Shown: positions 53,001 to 63,220, counted from the first letter of the stretch. The stretch: 64,000 bases of DNA from Thunnus maccoyii (GCF_910596095.1 NC_056538.1:22802501-22866500), one strand, 5' to 3'. The notes: generated from the sequence alone by a model not told the origin. A program made the numbers and translations.

Positions 53001-54202
53001 TTTGAAATTGCCGAGAGGATCATATCCAGCAAGAGAGGTCCTACCTTGGGCCAGAAGGCTAAATAAGATTCTGGAGGTAAACCATGTAAGCCTGGTGACT
53101 TGCCTTTATTCATTGAAAGAAGAGCTTCATGGAGCTCAGATAAAGATAAAGAAGCATCAAGATCAATGCAATCCTCCTGGGAAAGCAGCAGAAGCTGAAG
53201 TGGGTTTAAAAAGCTAGAGCAGGATTGGGTATCATAACTTATCTCTTAAGTATATCGAGAGGAGTAGAATGCACCAAAGATATTATTGATTTTTATTGGA
53301 TCTGTAAACAATTTACCACTTTTTATTCTTTTCCAACCAATAAATCATCTCTCAACCTCTTTATCTTGTGACCCTTTGGAGAGGGCCTGACCCAAGTTTG
53401 AGAACCACTGGACTAAACTGTAAATAAAGTAGTTAAAACTAACTCCACCTCAACCAGCCACAACATTAATAAACTACTTACACACTGATTTATCAGTATT
53501 ACTAATGTAATAATGTAATGTATAATAATATATCAGTCACAGCAGCCATTTCCTGCAGAATGAGTACATTTTTAAATTATATTTTTACATTGTAGTATTG
53601 GTACTTTAACTTAAATAAAGGACCTGTGTACTTATTTCATCACTGTTTATCATCATGAAAACTTTATATTTTCAACTAGAAGTAGTCTTTTATTTAGTGG
53701 TTAATTTAAATAAGTTAGTTAAATATAGCCTGTAATTGCTTTGTCTGGCAAATAGGCTACCAAATCTATGAAAATATGTTTTACAGTATTTTTACAGCCT
53801 TATTTAACTGTAGAAAAAACACTTTGTTATTCAAATAAAATGTAAAATCTTTGTCTGAATCATGAAATGGAAGAGCTGGTAATGGAAGTGAGACAGTGGT
53901 TGCTAGGCAATAGCAGCTCGGCTCACACAGACACAGGGACACACCCACACCTACTGCACTGTAAATACTGAACAATAACCTGCACAGTTTGGCTATGACA
54001 GGAATGTTGTTATGGAGAAATGCATTTGTCTGAGACATCACATGTAGATTAAGATGATATAGTTTCTTGCTAGACCGAATTTACTGTAGGCCCATATTAC
54101 TGCTGCACTCATACATTGTTTACAAAAACAGCCACCTGGGTTGATATAATGTTCAAATAATACCAATAACAGCTCTTACCATTTCATCTGTTTCGCTCCC
54201 AT
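44083..54202 (-). CDS. dixdc1: DIXDC1, short (Ccd1-like) isoform: coiled coil plus DIX domain
   Basis: Minus-strand coding exons, 5' to 3', are 54202-54180, 49484-49327, 49221-49076, 48397-48308, 48050-47997, 47896-47846, 47579-47475, 47349-47296, 47203-47111, 46389-46312, 45479-45318, 45178-45112, 44910-44802, 44532-44424 and 44166-44083: 1383 nt, 460 residues. It starts MGAKQMKC. The middle is a long coiled coil (about 80-265: [68 protein letters not shown]). The conserved [19 protein letters not shown] segment follows, then the DIX domain (about 377-456: [50 protein letters not shown]). DIX domains polymerise head-to-tail with Dishevelled and Axin. DIXDC1 is a positive Wnt/beta-catenin regulator, and long forms also bind actin through a CH domain. 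Phases agree at every join. Confidence 0.95.
45480..46311 (-). other. dixdc1 intron with inverted tandem arrays
   Basis: It holds diverged ~21-bp units of the type ATTTTGACTTAGTATCTCATA across 45896-46148 and complementary units at about 45600-45700. Otherwise non-coding. Confidence 0.6.
45600..46150. repeat. Oppositely oriented ~21-bp tandem arrays
   Basis: The left array (TATGAGATAGTAAATCTAAA, TATAAGATACTAAGATAAAG) is the reverse complement of the right array unit (GACTTAGTATCTCATAAGTT). The right array has eight to ten recognisable copies. Confidence 0.6.
46390..47110 (-). other. dixdc1 intron with a dispersed repeat
   Basis: It contains the 46645-46860 repeat; otherwise AT-rich with no feature seen. 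Confidence 0.6.
46645..46860. repeat. Dispersed repeat, copy 2 (matches 20908-21165)
   Basis: It starts TGCACTGGGTGACATGTTCT and follows the same block order as the copy in zbtb16 intron 5. Confidence 0.55.
48398..49075 (-). other. dixdc1 intron
   Basis: Nothing recognised apart from CA-rich text. The next intron on the gene's 3' side (48051-48307) holds a GA microsatellite at about 48280-48299. Confidence 0.6.
50555..50571. repeat. AT microsatellite
   Basis: A short TATATA run. Confidence 0.85.
51050..51205. mobile_element. Teleost interspersed repeat, left part
   Basis: TTTACTCCACTACATTTATC and CTAGTTACTTTGCAGATTAA match the repeat at 39300-39830. Confidence 0.45.
51350..53350 (-). mobile_element. 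Degraded L1/Tx1-like LINE ORF2
   Basis: Minus-strand reading gives broken pieces of an L1-type reverse transcriptase: [20 protein letters not shown] and [18 protein letters not shown] near 52650-52870, and the C-terminal zinc-knuckle-like [20 protein letters not shown] and [16 protein letters not shown] near 51450-51660. Many stops and frameshifts show it is inactive. It lies sense to dixdc1 in its first intron. Confidence 0.8.
53410..53640. mobile_element. Teleost interspersed repeat, right part
   Basis: CTCAACCAGCCACAACATTA, GCAGCCATTTCCTGCAGAAT and GTACTTTAACTTAAATAAAG continue the family seen at 39300-39830. It is separated from the left part by the LINE. Confidence 0.45.
54180..54202 (-). 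other. dixdc1: dixdc1 short-form first coding exon
   Basis: ATGGGAGCGAAACAGATGAAATG is followed by GTAAGAG. Seven codons plus two bases join the T at 49484 to give ...[17 protein letters not shown]. The joined frame and the strong donor support this alternative start over read-through from intron sequence. Confidence 0.75.
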
Positions 54203-54659
54203 GCTGGTGCTTACAGGCTTAACCTCCCACACAGTCGGAGCCCCGCATCTGGGTGATGCCCTGCTTCTCAGTCAGGACCATAGCCCAAACACAGCCAGAG
54301 GCAGCAGGGAGGGGAGCAGCCCTGAAAGCAGCAACCAGAGGAGTCTCCACGTCGCACACTGTGTTCAATCAGAAATAACAGCATGTTCAAATCCTCTCCA
54401 GCAGCATATTCCTAAAACATAAAGCTCCAAATCCCAATCAAAAGCCCTCAACCATTCCCCAAATCATACCAAGGCTCAGTCCGAGCTGGCAGAGAAACAG
54501 AGGGAGAGAGGATTGGTGTTCAGCAACACCAGCGACTGAAGTCTGCCTGGTTTCTCATTGCACTCGCCTTGTGGTTGAGCTCACCAGCTCCCATTCACGA
54601 ACACAATGTTTTTTGTTCCTTGCGGACAAGAACTGATGCAGCTCTTGTGCATCTTTTTC

Positions 54660-54930
54660 ACCCTTTTTTCTCTGCCGGCCTTTTTTTGCATTTATTCCCT
54701 CTGCCCTCCCTCCCTCCCTTTTTCTCTTCTGCTCTGTCGCACTGGCTTTGTATCAGTCCTTCCTTCTTTCAGTGTGCGAGGATGTCAGACATGGCTCTGT
54801 CTGGGTGTGTTTACCCTCCCCCCATCCCTCATTCCTCCTCCCTCCTTTCCCCACTGCTCTCTCCTTTCACAAGGAGGAGGGAGATTTGCTCCTTCTCCTT
54901 CCCTCTCCTTCCCTTGTTTGCTTTTTGTGT
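54660..54930. repeat. Pyrimidine-rich tract
   Basis: About 270 bases dominated by C and T (CCCTCCCTCCCTTT, CTCCTTCCCTCTCCTTCCC), upstream of the dixdc1 short start. It gives long open frames on both strands that look like composition effects. Confidence 0.65.
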
Positions 54931-57900
54931 ACTGTATGTCACTGCAGCTGAAATGAGAAACAATCCTGAACATATGGATTAAAGAGAGACATGAAAATCA
55001 ATGCGATGAAGGTATTTGCTGAAAAAAATCACAGGCTTGCACAACATCATAGCACACATGCTGAAACATATGATAGGTAAATGTTATATTTACATAGTCT
55101 GAGCAAATAAACAAGCAACTGGGACATGGTATTTATAGAATTCACACGTTAGCCTGTAATTACAGCCCGCTTTACATTATTCATAATGTCCTATATGCAG
55201 AGAACAGCCATTTTCACTGCAATTATAAAATAAACTTAGAAAAAACATATTATTTGGAGAATGTAATAAAATATTAGAGCCATCAGATTGAACCAACATT
55301 GAAAGAGTGTCATGTTCATGATTTGAGCAGCGGGGAACAGGAACAAAAGATTTCATATGAGATGTGCTGCTAGTGTTAAGTATTCTTTTGAAAGGCGTTT
55401 TGGCTGAGTGTACCATCATTAAGATGTTAGAAATGTTGCTGGTGTCATCAGCAAGAATGTGAAATAGGTTTCTATGTGACTGCTCGCAGTTCTGCCAGTA
55501 ACAAAGTGTCTTGAATTCTGTATGAGCACCATCAACACAGCTTGAATGAGCTGAAATTGTATGTAGACCAGCAGAATAATGCAGCATTTGCACTGTATGT
55601 TCTATGGGAAAGGCAAGGTTGCCACACAGACTGTCAAAGTTAAAACATGCATGTGTGTTTGTATTATATCATGTACGTCCCCTTCCACTCAAAAGTGTGT
55701 TTTGCTCATTGTTACTTCACTTGGATGTTTGAGCTTCACTGTGCAGATTGATGTAGGCTAGAGTTTAACACTAGCACACACAAGTTCCTCTGGCCCTGTT
55801 TACTCCTGGCATAAACATACATCTCCGGTGATCTGATTGCAAGTGGACAGCTCTAAGTGCGGTTACCGAAAAATCACATGAAGTCTCTAGTGCACATACT
55901 GAGAATGGACTTTTCAGTGAAGGAGACATCTTGTGTCCAGCAGTTTAGCTTTTGAAATTAAAAATATTTGCATATTCATAAATTCTGGATTTTTAATGAG
56001 GTAGAAGGATACGTTATGTTCTTTTAAAAATTTCAACCAAGTAATCAGACTTTTTTTATGCAAAAGCAACATCAAACACAATTTATTATTCAATGCAGAG
56101 TATTTTTTAAATGTCTTAAAACATATCTGGAGAGGATCTGTATGGGCACCCTTCTAGTGAAAAAAGTAAAAATAAAAAAAGAAAAGTCTAATAAACTGAA
56201 GAGCAGAATTGGGTGCCCTTTCAATGAAAAAAAAACCCAAAACAAAACAGGCCCCCACGTGTGATACCATGATGAGTGCCCTTTTAATGAACAAAAACAG
56301 TGTCCTAAAGGTGCCGTATAGGGTGCGCTATATGGGAGAAAAACATTGTGAAGAGTATTTTCTGAATCACCCTATAACATGTTAATCTTACTTGGAGATG
56401 TAGCCTTTTTTTTACCAAACATGCATCACTGTTCTCTGCTGATGGAGGCCCATTGAATTTATCAGGTGCCCTTTATATTTTTTTGCTCCTGTCCTTCAGA
56501 TAGCCTGAGTCCACCACTGCCAAGCAGCCTTTTCTAAATCTGTAATTATTCACACTGAGGATCCCAAACATGAATACTGTATGTAATGCAGTACTTTGAT
56601 TGCCCGGCACTTTATTTTTAGAAGAGATGGTTAAAATTTGTGAATTTGTGAAAACAGGAACATGCAGGGAAATTTGACTAGGCTTATACCTGTGAAGAGT
56701 AAAATAATAATCTAATAATCTTCTACCAAGAAGATGTATATAAAAAATGCACAGACACCTATTTGGTGGTTTTGAAGATCAGGATGAAATTGCTGAACTC
56801 CTACAAAACTATTGCTCTTACACTGGAGAAGAAAAGCTTAGTCAAAGTATATAGTTTCTCAAGAACGAGTAAGAGCACAGATGTTGGGCAGAAGGAATTG
56901 CTGGTGAAGCTACTGTATTAGTTTGGCAAGGTTAGTATCTTCTTGAAAAACCTTATCCTCCCCCCAAAAAACAGCCTTCATAAAGTTGTTACTGTTCCTA
57001 TTTCATACACTCATTTCAATTCTTTTCAGTGCTGCTTTGAATGTTTTTTGCCCCAATATTAAAAAGACAAGGACAAATTCAGGTACAGAACAAGCAGACA
57101 ATGAAGGTTTGGCAGACCAAGATGCGTGACTGAGGCGAAACAAAGTGTGTCTTAAACAGAAAATATTCGGTTCATGCAGGATGATATATGAGATGTGACT
57201 TGTGTGGTGGGAAAGTCATTCCACCTCCAGAGAGCAAGGAGGTGAGAAGAAAGTTGGTTCGCCACAGGGACAGCGTGTAATCGGCCAATTTGTGAGTCAA
57301 ATGAGTTACTAAGATAGGAAGGATTGTTTGCATGGTCACTGTGGATTCTGATTGTTAATTATTATTGTGCCTGCCATGAGACAAAAGTTACCAATCTTTT
57401 TATATTTCAGTGACCTTCAAACAGATATACACTGTGGATTGATAAGATTTTGTCCCTGGGAATTTTAGTTGCCAAATACAATTAAAGAGAGAAGTCGGCA
57501 AGCGTTTATGTTATTGTTTGTGTGGAGAGGGTGAAAAATGATTTAAAGTCAGTTACTGTCATTATAAACCTGCTACACTTTACAAAAAATTATAGTGAAA
57601 TTCAATAACAGAACTGTAGTAAAATATATATTTTGCTTTGAAATAAAAGAAACTGAAACTAGAAAACAGTCAAATCTTACACCCTGTAAATTTGTAAGAG
57701 AATTCTTTCATACAAATGTTTTTTTTTCATTCAAATATGTGCAAAACTTAATAAAAATATTGTGAAAAATGTTGAAAAAAAATCTAAATTCTGTGACAAA
57801 TTTTGAAGATATTCTGCTAACTAACAAGCAACAAGCCAACATGAAACATCACATAATCTCCTTGACAGAGCTAATAAATGCTTTCAAACAAACAAACAAA

Positions 57901-58949
57901 AAAAACAACAACTTTCTGGAGGTGTCATGCTTGTTTTCCATTGTTTTCAACAGTTGACATGCTGTAACTGCTTCAAATCTGGTTTGATTTCAGTGAATCA
58001 ACCAAGCTGCAAGAACCAATGATTTATTGTGAAAAAAAAAAGACTTCTTGTTCCCGAAAAGGAGATATTTTTTATGTGTTTACCTTGTTAACTCTACATT
58101 GGTTTGGATCAATCTGCTAATTCTTGTCAGAAGCTGTGATCAGTTATTGCCCTCAGACCTTATATAACTTATTACCTTATTAAAATTTGCAATCAACTCT
58201 GTCCGTTTAAAACATTCTGTATCAGCTGCAACTGTGTGATGGAGCTGCCTGAGAGACAGTTAGACAAAATTAAAATAATTTAAAATTCATCATAATTTAA
58301 AATAAAATAATACTTTGATTCCCACGGGGTATTAGAACCTATTCTTGAATGAAAGGAGTACAGTCAGCCTTCTCAGCCAGTGGTAATATGGAACATGTAA
58401 CCAGTTAGACTACCACTTGGGCCTATTAATACCACTAATTAGGCTACCACTCACTTTTCATCCAATTGTGCCTTTAAAATATTTGCTGGTATAACTGACA
58501 ATATAAATATAAATAGGCCAAAGCCTTTTGAATCAATTTGGGGTTGGTTGGTGCAAAGCGTTCCATCTTTCCACATACAGTTTATACTTTATGTTGATAA
58601 TTACTATTTTAATCCACTGTGTTATGATATTTTCAGAGTCCTTTGTATAGTCACAGTGTTGATGGCTGATCATGCAGGTGAGGGCTATGTGTGGAACCAG
58701 GCAGTGCATAGTACATCTGTTTTAGATGGGTCAAAGATAGGTCAAGTCAAGACATGTATAACAATGTACACAACACCAAAGACTGGTAGTGGGGAGGAAA
58801 GAGGTGGCCTACTTTTGTTACATTCATCATGTTCACTGTTGACTGGTACGCATATGTAGGTAACACTACTGCATATGCGTATTCATTACCTCACCTATAT
58901 AACATATACATGTATATCTATAGCTACAGCTACCAGAACCATTACTCCT

Positions 58950-59172
58950 GCACATATTTTGCACAACCTTTCTATTTTTACAACCCACAAGTCAAGTAGC
59001 CTAGTACTGTTATGTGTATAATGTTTATAATGTATATAGACTGAAATCCACTTACTTGACTTTTTATTTTGTTGTGTTTATTACTTCTAGTTCTTATCTT
59101 TTACCTTGTTTTCTGTACTGCTGTAACACGCGAATTTCCCCTCTGGAGATCAATAAAGTCTTATCTTTTTTT
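58950..59172 (+). mobile_element. LINE 3'-end fragment
   Basis: The end ACGCGAATTTCCCCTCTGG / AGATCAATAAAGTCTTATCTT is the characteristic 3' terminus of fish CR1/L2-clade LINEs. There is no coding sequence left. Confidence 0.55.
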
Positions 59173-59780
59173 TTAAAAAAGAGACTTGGAACAACTCTCA
59201 AATGTTGTGTTTACATTTACAAGTATATCTTGTGTATTTGGCACATTTTTTTAAAAAAAGGAAAAAAAAGAAAATTACATTTTGTTCTTATCATACCTCA
59301 ATGGGCCAACAACTGCTAGACCCATAGATTGACTCCACAGATAATCTTAAAATCCTTTTACTCAGTCTGTCAACTTTGCACATTCTCAAAACTAACAAAA
59401 TCCAGGTTATTCTTGGATGTGCAGTATTGGTGGGTAGCTAACTGCTGTAACAACATACAAAGTGTGAATATCAGCACTTTGGAGCAGGAAGAAGGGGTAT
59501 TAAGGTATAATCATGTTTTATGTTTACAAGCTGTTTGTGTTAAAGGGTTCAAGGTGGAGAGTTGACATGTTGTTCTCCCCTGTTTTAAAATCTTAGTTTA
59601 CCATTACAGCTAACTGTACCTCATTCTTATGGAATTAAGTTTATGCATACAAGTATGTTATGTTATTAATCCTGTGAACTGCTTTTGACCTATAGCGAGC
59701 AGAGAGACTCCAGAACAAATTCACAGTAATAAGCCTACAGCATATCAAATTGTCACGGCTAACAAGCAAAATACTCACAC

Positions 59781-59908
59781 ATTAAGCAGAAATAGGCCAA
59801 CACGGTCGTCCTCAGGGAGTCCTCTCTTGCTCTTTCTCAGCCCTGGTTTGGTCTGCCAACTCTCGAGAAAAGTATCTAGGTCTTTTGAGAACTGCATGAA
59901 CTTGTTGA
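59781..59908 (-). CDS. Exon-like segment of an unidentified minus-strand gene
   Basis: From an ATG at 59897 the minus strand reads MQFSKDLDTFLESWQTK, then PGLRKSKRGLPEDDRVGLFL, ending LN. The frame is open further upstream (VNKF). Possible acceptor CACTGAG precedes it. Two overlapping donors follow (GTGTGA at 59780, GTGAGT at 59778); read-through would give a TGA after 40 codons. A weak second exon (QLATHQYCTSKNNLDF...) can be joined from about 59450 after TGTTGTTACAG. I do not recognise the protein. It could be part of a small gene with its promoter at 60.2 kb, a lineage-specific exon, or chance. Confidence 0.3.
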
Positions 59909-60149
59909 CTCTCAGTGTGAATATAAAATATGGCTAATTAGCTAGCAGAGATGATGTACAATGATGGCCAACTTTCTGTTGTAAGTTAATTGATTTGATG
60001 TTTAAAAATGTATGAAGTGGTAGTAATGGTGGTTATATGTCCTATTTAATGCAGACAAACCTTTTAATTATCGTTTCAATGGTTCATATCCCACAAATAA
60101 TATAGTATTGTTAATTTTGCAGGTAAAAAATTGCCGTTTGAATGTCCTC

Positions 60150-60285
60150 AAGCTGTGACAGCCCGCCACCTTCAGCACGATGATTGACGGACCGTTAAAC
60201 CAATCACAGCTCGGTTTTTCCAACGTTCAGTGGCGATTGTACGACGTACATCAACGTTACGTACGTCAAAAAAGCGAAAAATGTG
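60150..60285. promoter_or_regulatory. CpG- and CCAAT-containing promoter-like patch
   Basis: In an AT-rich setting, this stretch has a CCAAT box on the + strand (AAACCAATCACAG, about 60197-60209), clustered CpGs, and CRE-like ACGT motifs (TTACGTACGTCA, about 60258-60269). It could drive the unidentified minus-strand exon or a distal nkapd1 start. This is inference only. Confidence 0.3.
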
Positions 60286-60639
60286 CTCAATTCTTTAATG
60301 AATTTATTCAACACTATCCCTGTTTCTCCAAATGATTTCTCTTTGATTTCTCTGTCCCCTCGGGTATTGTTTTGCTTTTTAAAGGTTTTAAGGGAGATAG
60401 CAATCACCTAATAGCCTACTGTTACATGCAACTGAAACCGTTGGGAAAACTTGTTTTTTATGGCAAACAAAGAATAAAAAATAAGGCAACAAGACATCAT
60501 AACACCCTCTGCTTTATCATATTGCTTTGGCTATTGCCACATACGTTTTTGTTTGTTTGTTTTGTTTACTTACACAGTCAAAGAGATATCATTTAAAATG
60601 CTTCACAGGTTTTATCCAATTAATCATTATTTGCAGAAA

Positions 60640-61105
60640 CTCAAGATAGACAGTAGGGAGCTCAGAGGAACACTGGTACATTTATTTTGGTCTTGCCTGC
60701 ATACAAAACAACTGTGGAGTAAATTGTCATGATTTATTGTTGATTATATCTACCGTCACTTTACATTACTTTGGAAAAATGTGTTTTTTGGATTCAATGA
60801 ATATGTCAGGTATCTCTGCTTGCCGTTCTATTTAATTAATTTTCTTTCTATTTAGACCACATTTTATTTTCACAAATCCAAATTCTTAAGCAAAAAGTCA
60901 AACTTCTCAGAGCTGACAGTCTATAACAAACATTACATTTCTTCTGCGTCTGAATGTACAAACAAAAAAGCTGTTAAAACGTTTAACCACTGAAAGCTTT
61001 ATAAGATACTTATTTAACTATTTCTCTCTTTTTTGTATCATTGTAACCTTTAGTCCCCCTTGCATGTTTGTAATACTTGTTTCAATAAAGTTGTTAAAGA
61101 AAATG
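60640..61105 (+). mobile_element. Degraded L1-like LINE 3' end
   Basis: The + strand shows GTLVHLFWSCLHTKQLWSKL near 60670-60725 and FYFHKSKFLSKKSNFSEL with TNKKAVKTFNH near 60850-60990, split by stops. The end is TTCAATAAAGTTGTTAAAG. It is the same family type as the fragment at 40255-40500. Confidence 0.65.
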
Positions 61106-61499
61106 AAGTAAGTGGATCTACATGTGATTGGAAAGCATAATAATGAAAGGTATGGATATTGCGGAAAGGAAGAAACAATGTTAAGTACTGTTATGTATTA
61201 TTGTATTGCCAGAAGTATGTTTCAGAGAGAAAAGTTGTAAAGAATACACTAAAAAAGACTGGAGAGCAAAATTTCCGATATTTTTAAAAAGTATTCAAGA
61301 TCAACAAGACTGATGAATAGAACCCGATAAATATTAGTATTATTGTTTTATTTTCATTTGGTTCCTTTTAATTTATTTTATCATGACTATTGTGTTTATT
61401 GTTTTGATTGTAATTCTTTGTATAGTAGAAATATTAGAGGGTATAACTTTAGTGCACACTCCAGATCAGTGGGTGGCGGTAATGCTCCCGAAAGCTGTT

Positions 61500-61613
61500 T
61501 GCCAACCGCCAATCAAACCAAAAGAAGAAGAAGAACAAATAGACGTAAGCGGAAGTGAAAGAAGAAGCTGTGAACCGTGTGTTGTTATTCTCGAGAGCTA
61601 CTTTCTTTCAAAG
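61500..61613 (+). promoter_or_regulatory. nkapd1: nkapd1 promoter-proximal region and 5' UTR exon
   Basis: CCGCCAATC (CCAAT-type, about 61506-61514) and an ETS-type GCGGAAGTG (61549-61557) precede an exon that ends TTTCAAAG at 61613 before GTACAG. This fits a housekeeping promoter with an untranslated first exon. The start point is not defined. Confidence 0.5.
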
Positions 61614-61904
61614 GTACAGCATGTTCACTCTCACAAAATCATTAAAACAGAATAGTGGTAGTTTTTAATGGTATGTTTACAACATGCACGTAGTGGATTT
61701 TTAATAGGTTCATTCTTGATGCTTGAATTTTCCTGTTGTATCTGAATATCCAACTATATTGGCTAGCGAGCTATAGGCTAAGGGGGAAGTGTGCTATAAC
61801 AGTATTATACAACTACAGTGTTGTCGCTGTACTTTAATTTCATTAACGGTCGCTTTCTCTATAAATAATTTCTGTTTGTCGTTTGTCTCATGTCAGGTGT
61901 CATC

Positions 61905-61971
61905 ATGTCAAAGCAGCCGCTGGGCAAGACGTTGTTGAGGAATGTAATCCGCCACACAGACGCTCACAACA

Positions 61972-61973
<2 letters not shown>
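61905..61973 (+). CDS. nkapd1: NKAPD1 (C11orf57), first coding exon (partial gene)
   Basis: ATG at 61905 opens 23 codons, [20 protein letters not shown] then HNK, ending at a GT donor at 61974. This matches the strongly conserved N-terminus of human NKAPD1/C11orf57 ([20 protein letters not shown]...). The acceptor CTCATGTCAG precedes the exon at about 61895. Later exons, including the Lys/Arg/Ser-rich region, are not in the window. The family is nuclear and poorly characterised, named for its NKAP-like C-terminal domain. In human 11q23.1 it neighbours PIH1D2 and DIXDC1, which supports the call. Confidence 0.88.

Positions 61974-62041
<68 letters not shown>
61974..62041. repeat. GT microsatellite starting at the nkapd1 splice donor
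   Basis: About 34 uninterrupted GT units begin exactly at the intron's first base, followed by GAGT and GTGA repeats to about 62091. Confidence 0.95.
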
Positions 62042-62044
<3 letters not shown>

Positions 62045-62270
62045 TGAGTGAGTGAGTGTGAGTGTGAGTGTGTCTGTGAGTGAGAGAGAGAGACTGACCG
62101 CGTAATCGAGTCCACATTTGGCAAGTCGAAGTGGCTTTTGAGCTAAACCCGGTCTAATGTGGTCTTCATTGGGTTAAAAAGCAGTGAAATCGCCCCTTTG
62201 TTGTTTCCACCAATGTGAAACTGGGCTTTAAACAGTTTCTGAGGGTATTCATGTTAATCTAGTCCAGGTC

Positions 62271-62359
62271 TGACAAGTTGACTGCAAGTGCAGTGGTTTT
62301 AGACCCGGTTTAATGTAGTCTGGGAAACCGTGAAATCATCCACTTTGTTCTGTTTTCAT
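62271..62359. repeat. Direct repeat unit, left of transposon
   Basis: TGACAAGTTGACTGCAAGTG ... TTTGTTCTGTTTTCAT is repeated at 63131-63220 with few differences. A weaker copy lies at about 62120-62210. Confidence 0.75.
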
Positions 62360-62391
62360 CAGTGGTGGAAGAAGTATTCAGATCCACTTAA

Positions 62392-63131
62392 AGGACGGGT
62401 TGATAGTTTTTCAAGTCTGTCTTAAAAATATCAGTCAGGTGTCCATATGAACACTGAAAGAGGTTTTTATTCCTCCTGTTCATACTGGCTATTAAAAAAT
62501 CCCCTTCAAATGCGTGATGGGGGCTGAAAATCCACAGCTTATATGAGGCTTCAGCAGTCTGAGTTAGTCATATCAAGTGGATAACTACCACATTTGCAGT
62601 CTTTTTAGCATCAAATTCCCTCTTTGTGTTTCCTCGGACAGTGTTTCCCTGTTGAGCTGCGGTGAAAGTATGGTAATAAAAAGAGGGACTTTGGCACTAA
62701 AAAGACTGTAAGGTTAAAAGATATCTACTTGATTTGATTCATTTGAACAGCAGAAGCTTTATATTAGCTTCAGATAAACCTTTGAATACATTTTTGCACA
62801 GAAAGAGGACTGTGGATTTTGGCTACCATCACTTACATTCAGGGCACAAAATTAGCAGCCAAAAGCTGGTAAAATATGCAAGTGGCTGGAAGATTTGTTT
62901 CACTCACCAGCCAAAAAAATAATAGTAATCTACTGAGGGGCTGGTAAAATTTGAACATTCACTAGCCATTTGGCCTGTGGACAAAAAAGTTAATTAAGTG
63001 CATTATGAAGGGATCTTCTAATGGCCATAAGAAGAGGAGGAATTATGATGGCACGAAAAACCTATTTCAGTGTTCATTTGGGCACCTGAATATTGATTTA
63101 AGACAGACTTGGAAAATTGTGAACCCGTCCT
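62392..63131. mobile_element. Non-autonomous inverted-repeat element, copy 2
   Basis: Ends AGGACGGGTT and AACCCGTCCT are perfect inverted repeats, and the similarity extends about 65 bases inward (CAAGTCTGTCTTAAA...CAGGTGTCCATATGAACACT against its complement). It is related to copy 1 at 11892-12450. An extra segment of about 165 bases (about 62839-63005, GGGCACAAAATTAGCAGCC...) is absent from copy 1. Confidence 0.7.
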
Positions 63132-63220
63132 GACAAGTTGACTGTAAGTGCAGTGGTTTCAGACCTGGTTAAATGTTAGTGTGGAAAACAGTAAAATCAT
63201 CCTTTTTGTTCTGTTTTCAT
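63131..63220. repeat. Direct repeat unit, right of transposon
   Basis: Matches 62271-62359 (GACAAGTTGACTGTAAGTG ... TTGTTCTGTTTTCAT). Confidence 0.75.

Larger units (their letters stand above)
49485..54179 (-). other. dixdc1 first intron (4.7 kb)
   Basis: It contains an AT microsatellite (50555-50571), two halves of a common teleost repeat (51050-51205 and 53410-53640) and, between them, a decayed L1-like LINE. No additional dixdc1 exon was recognised. Confidence 0.65.
54203..61544. other. Interval between dixdc1 short-form start and nkapd1
   Basis: It begins with the likely dixdc1 short-form 5' UTR and promoter. A pyrimidine-rich tract (54660-54930) follows, then AT-rich DNA with no gene from 55.0 to 58.8 kb, a LINE 3' end (about 58950-59172), an unexplained exon-like segment (59781-59908), a CpG/CCAAT patch (60150-60285) and an L1-like fragment (60640-61105). 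No DIXDC1 calponin-homology exons were recognised. Confidence 0.55.

Noticed and set aside
54569-54982. Plus-strand 137- and 116-codon open frames
   Set aside because: They arise from a pyrimidine-rich tract giving Ser/Pro/Leu/Phe-biased peptides in several frames.
55177-55593. 138-codon minus-strand open frame
   Set aside because: No domain, no splice context, no recognisable homology and ordinary AT-rich composition; probably chance, though worth one database search.
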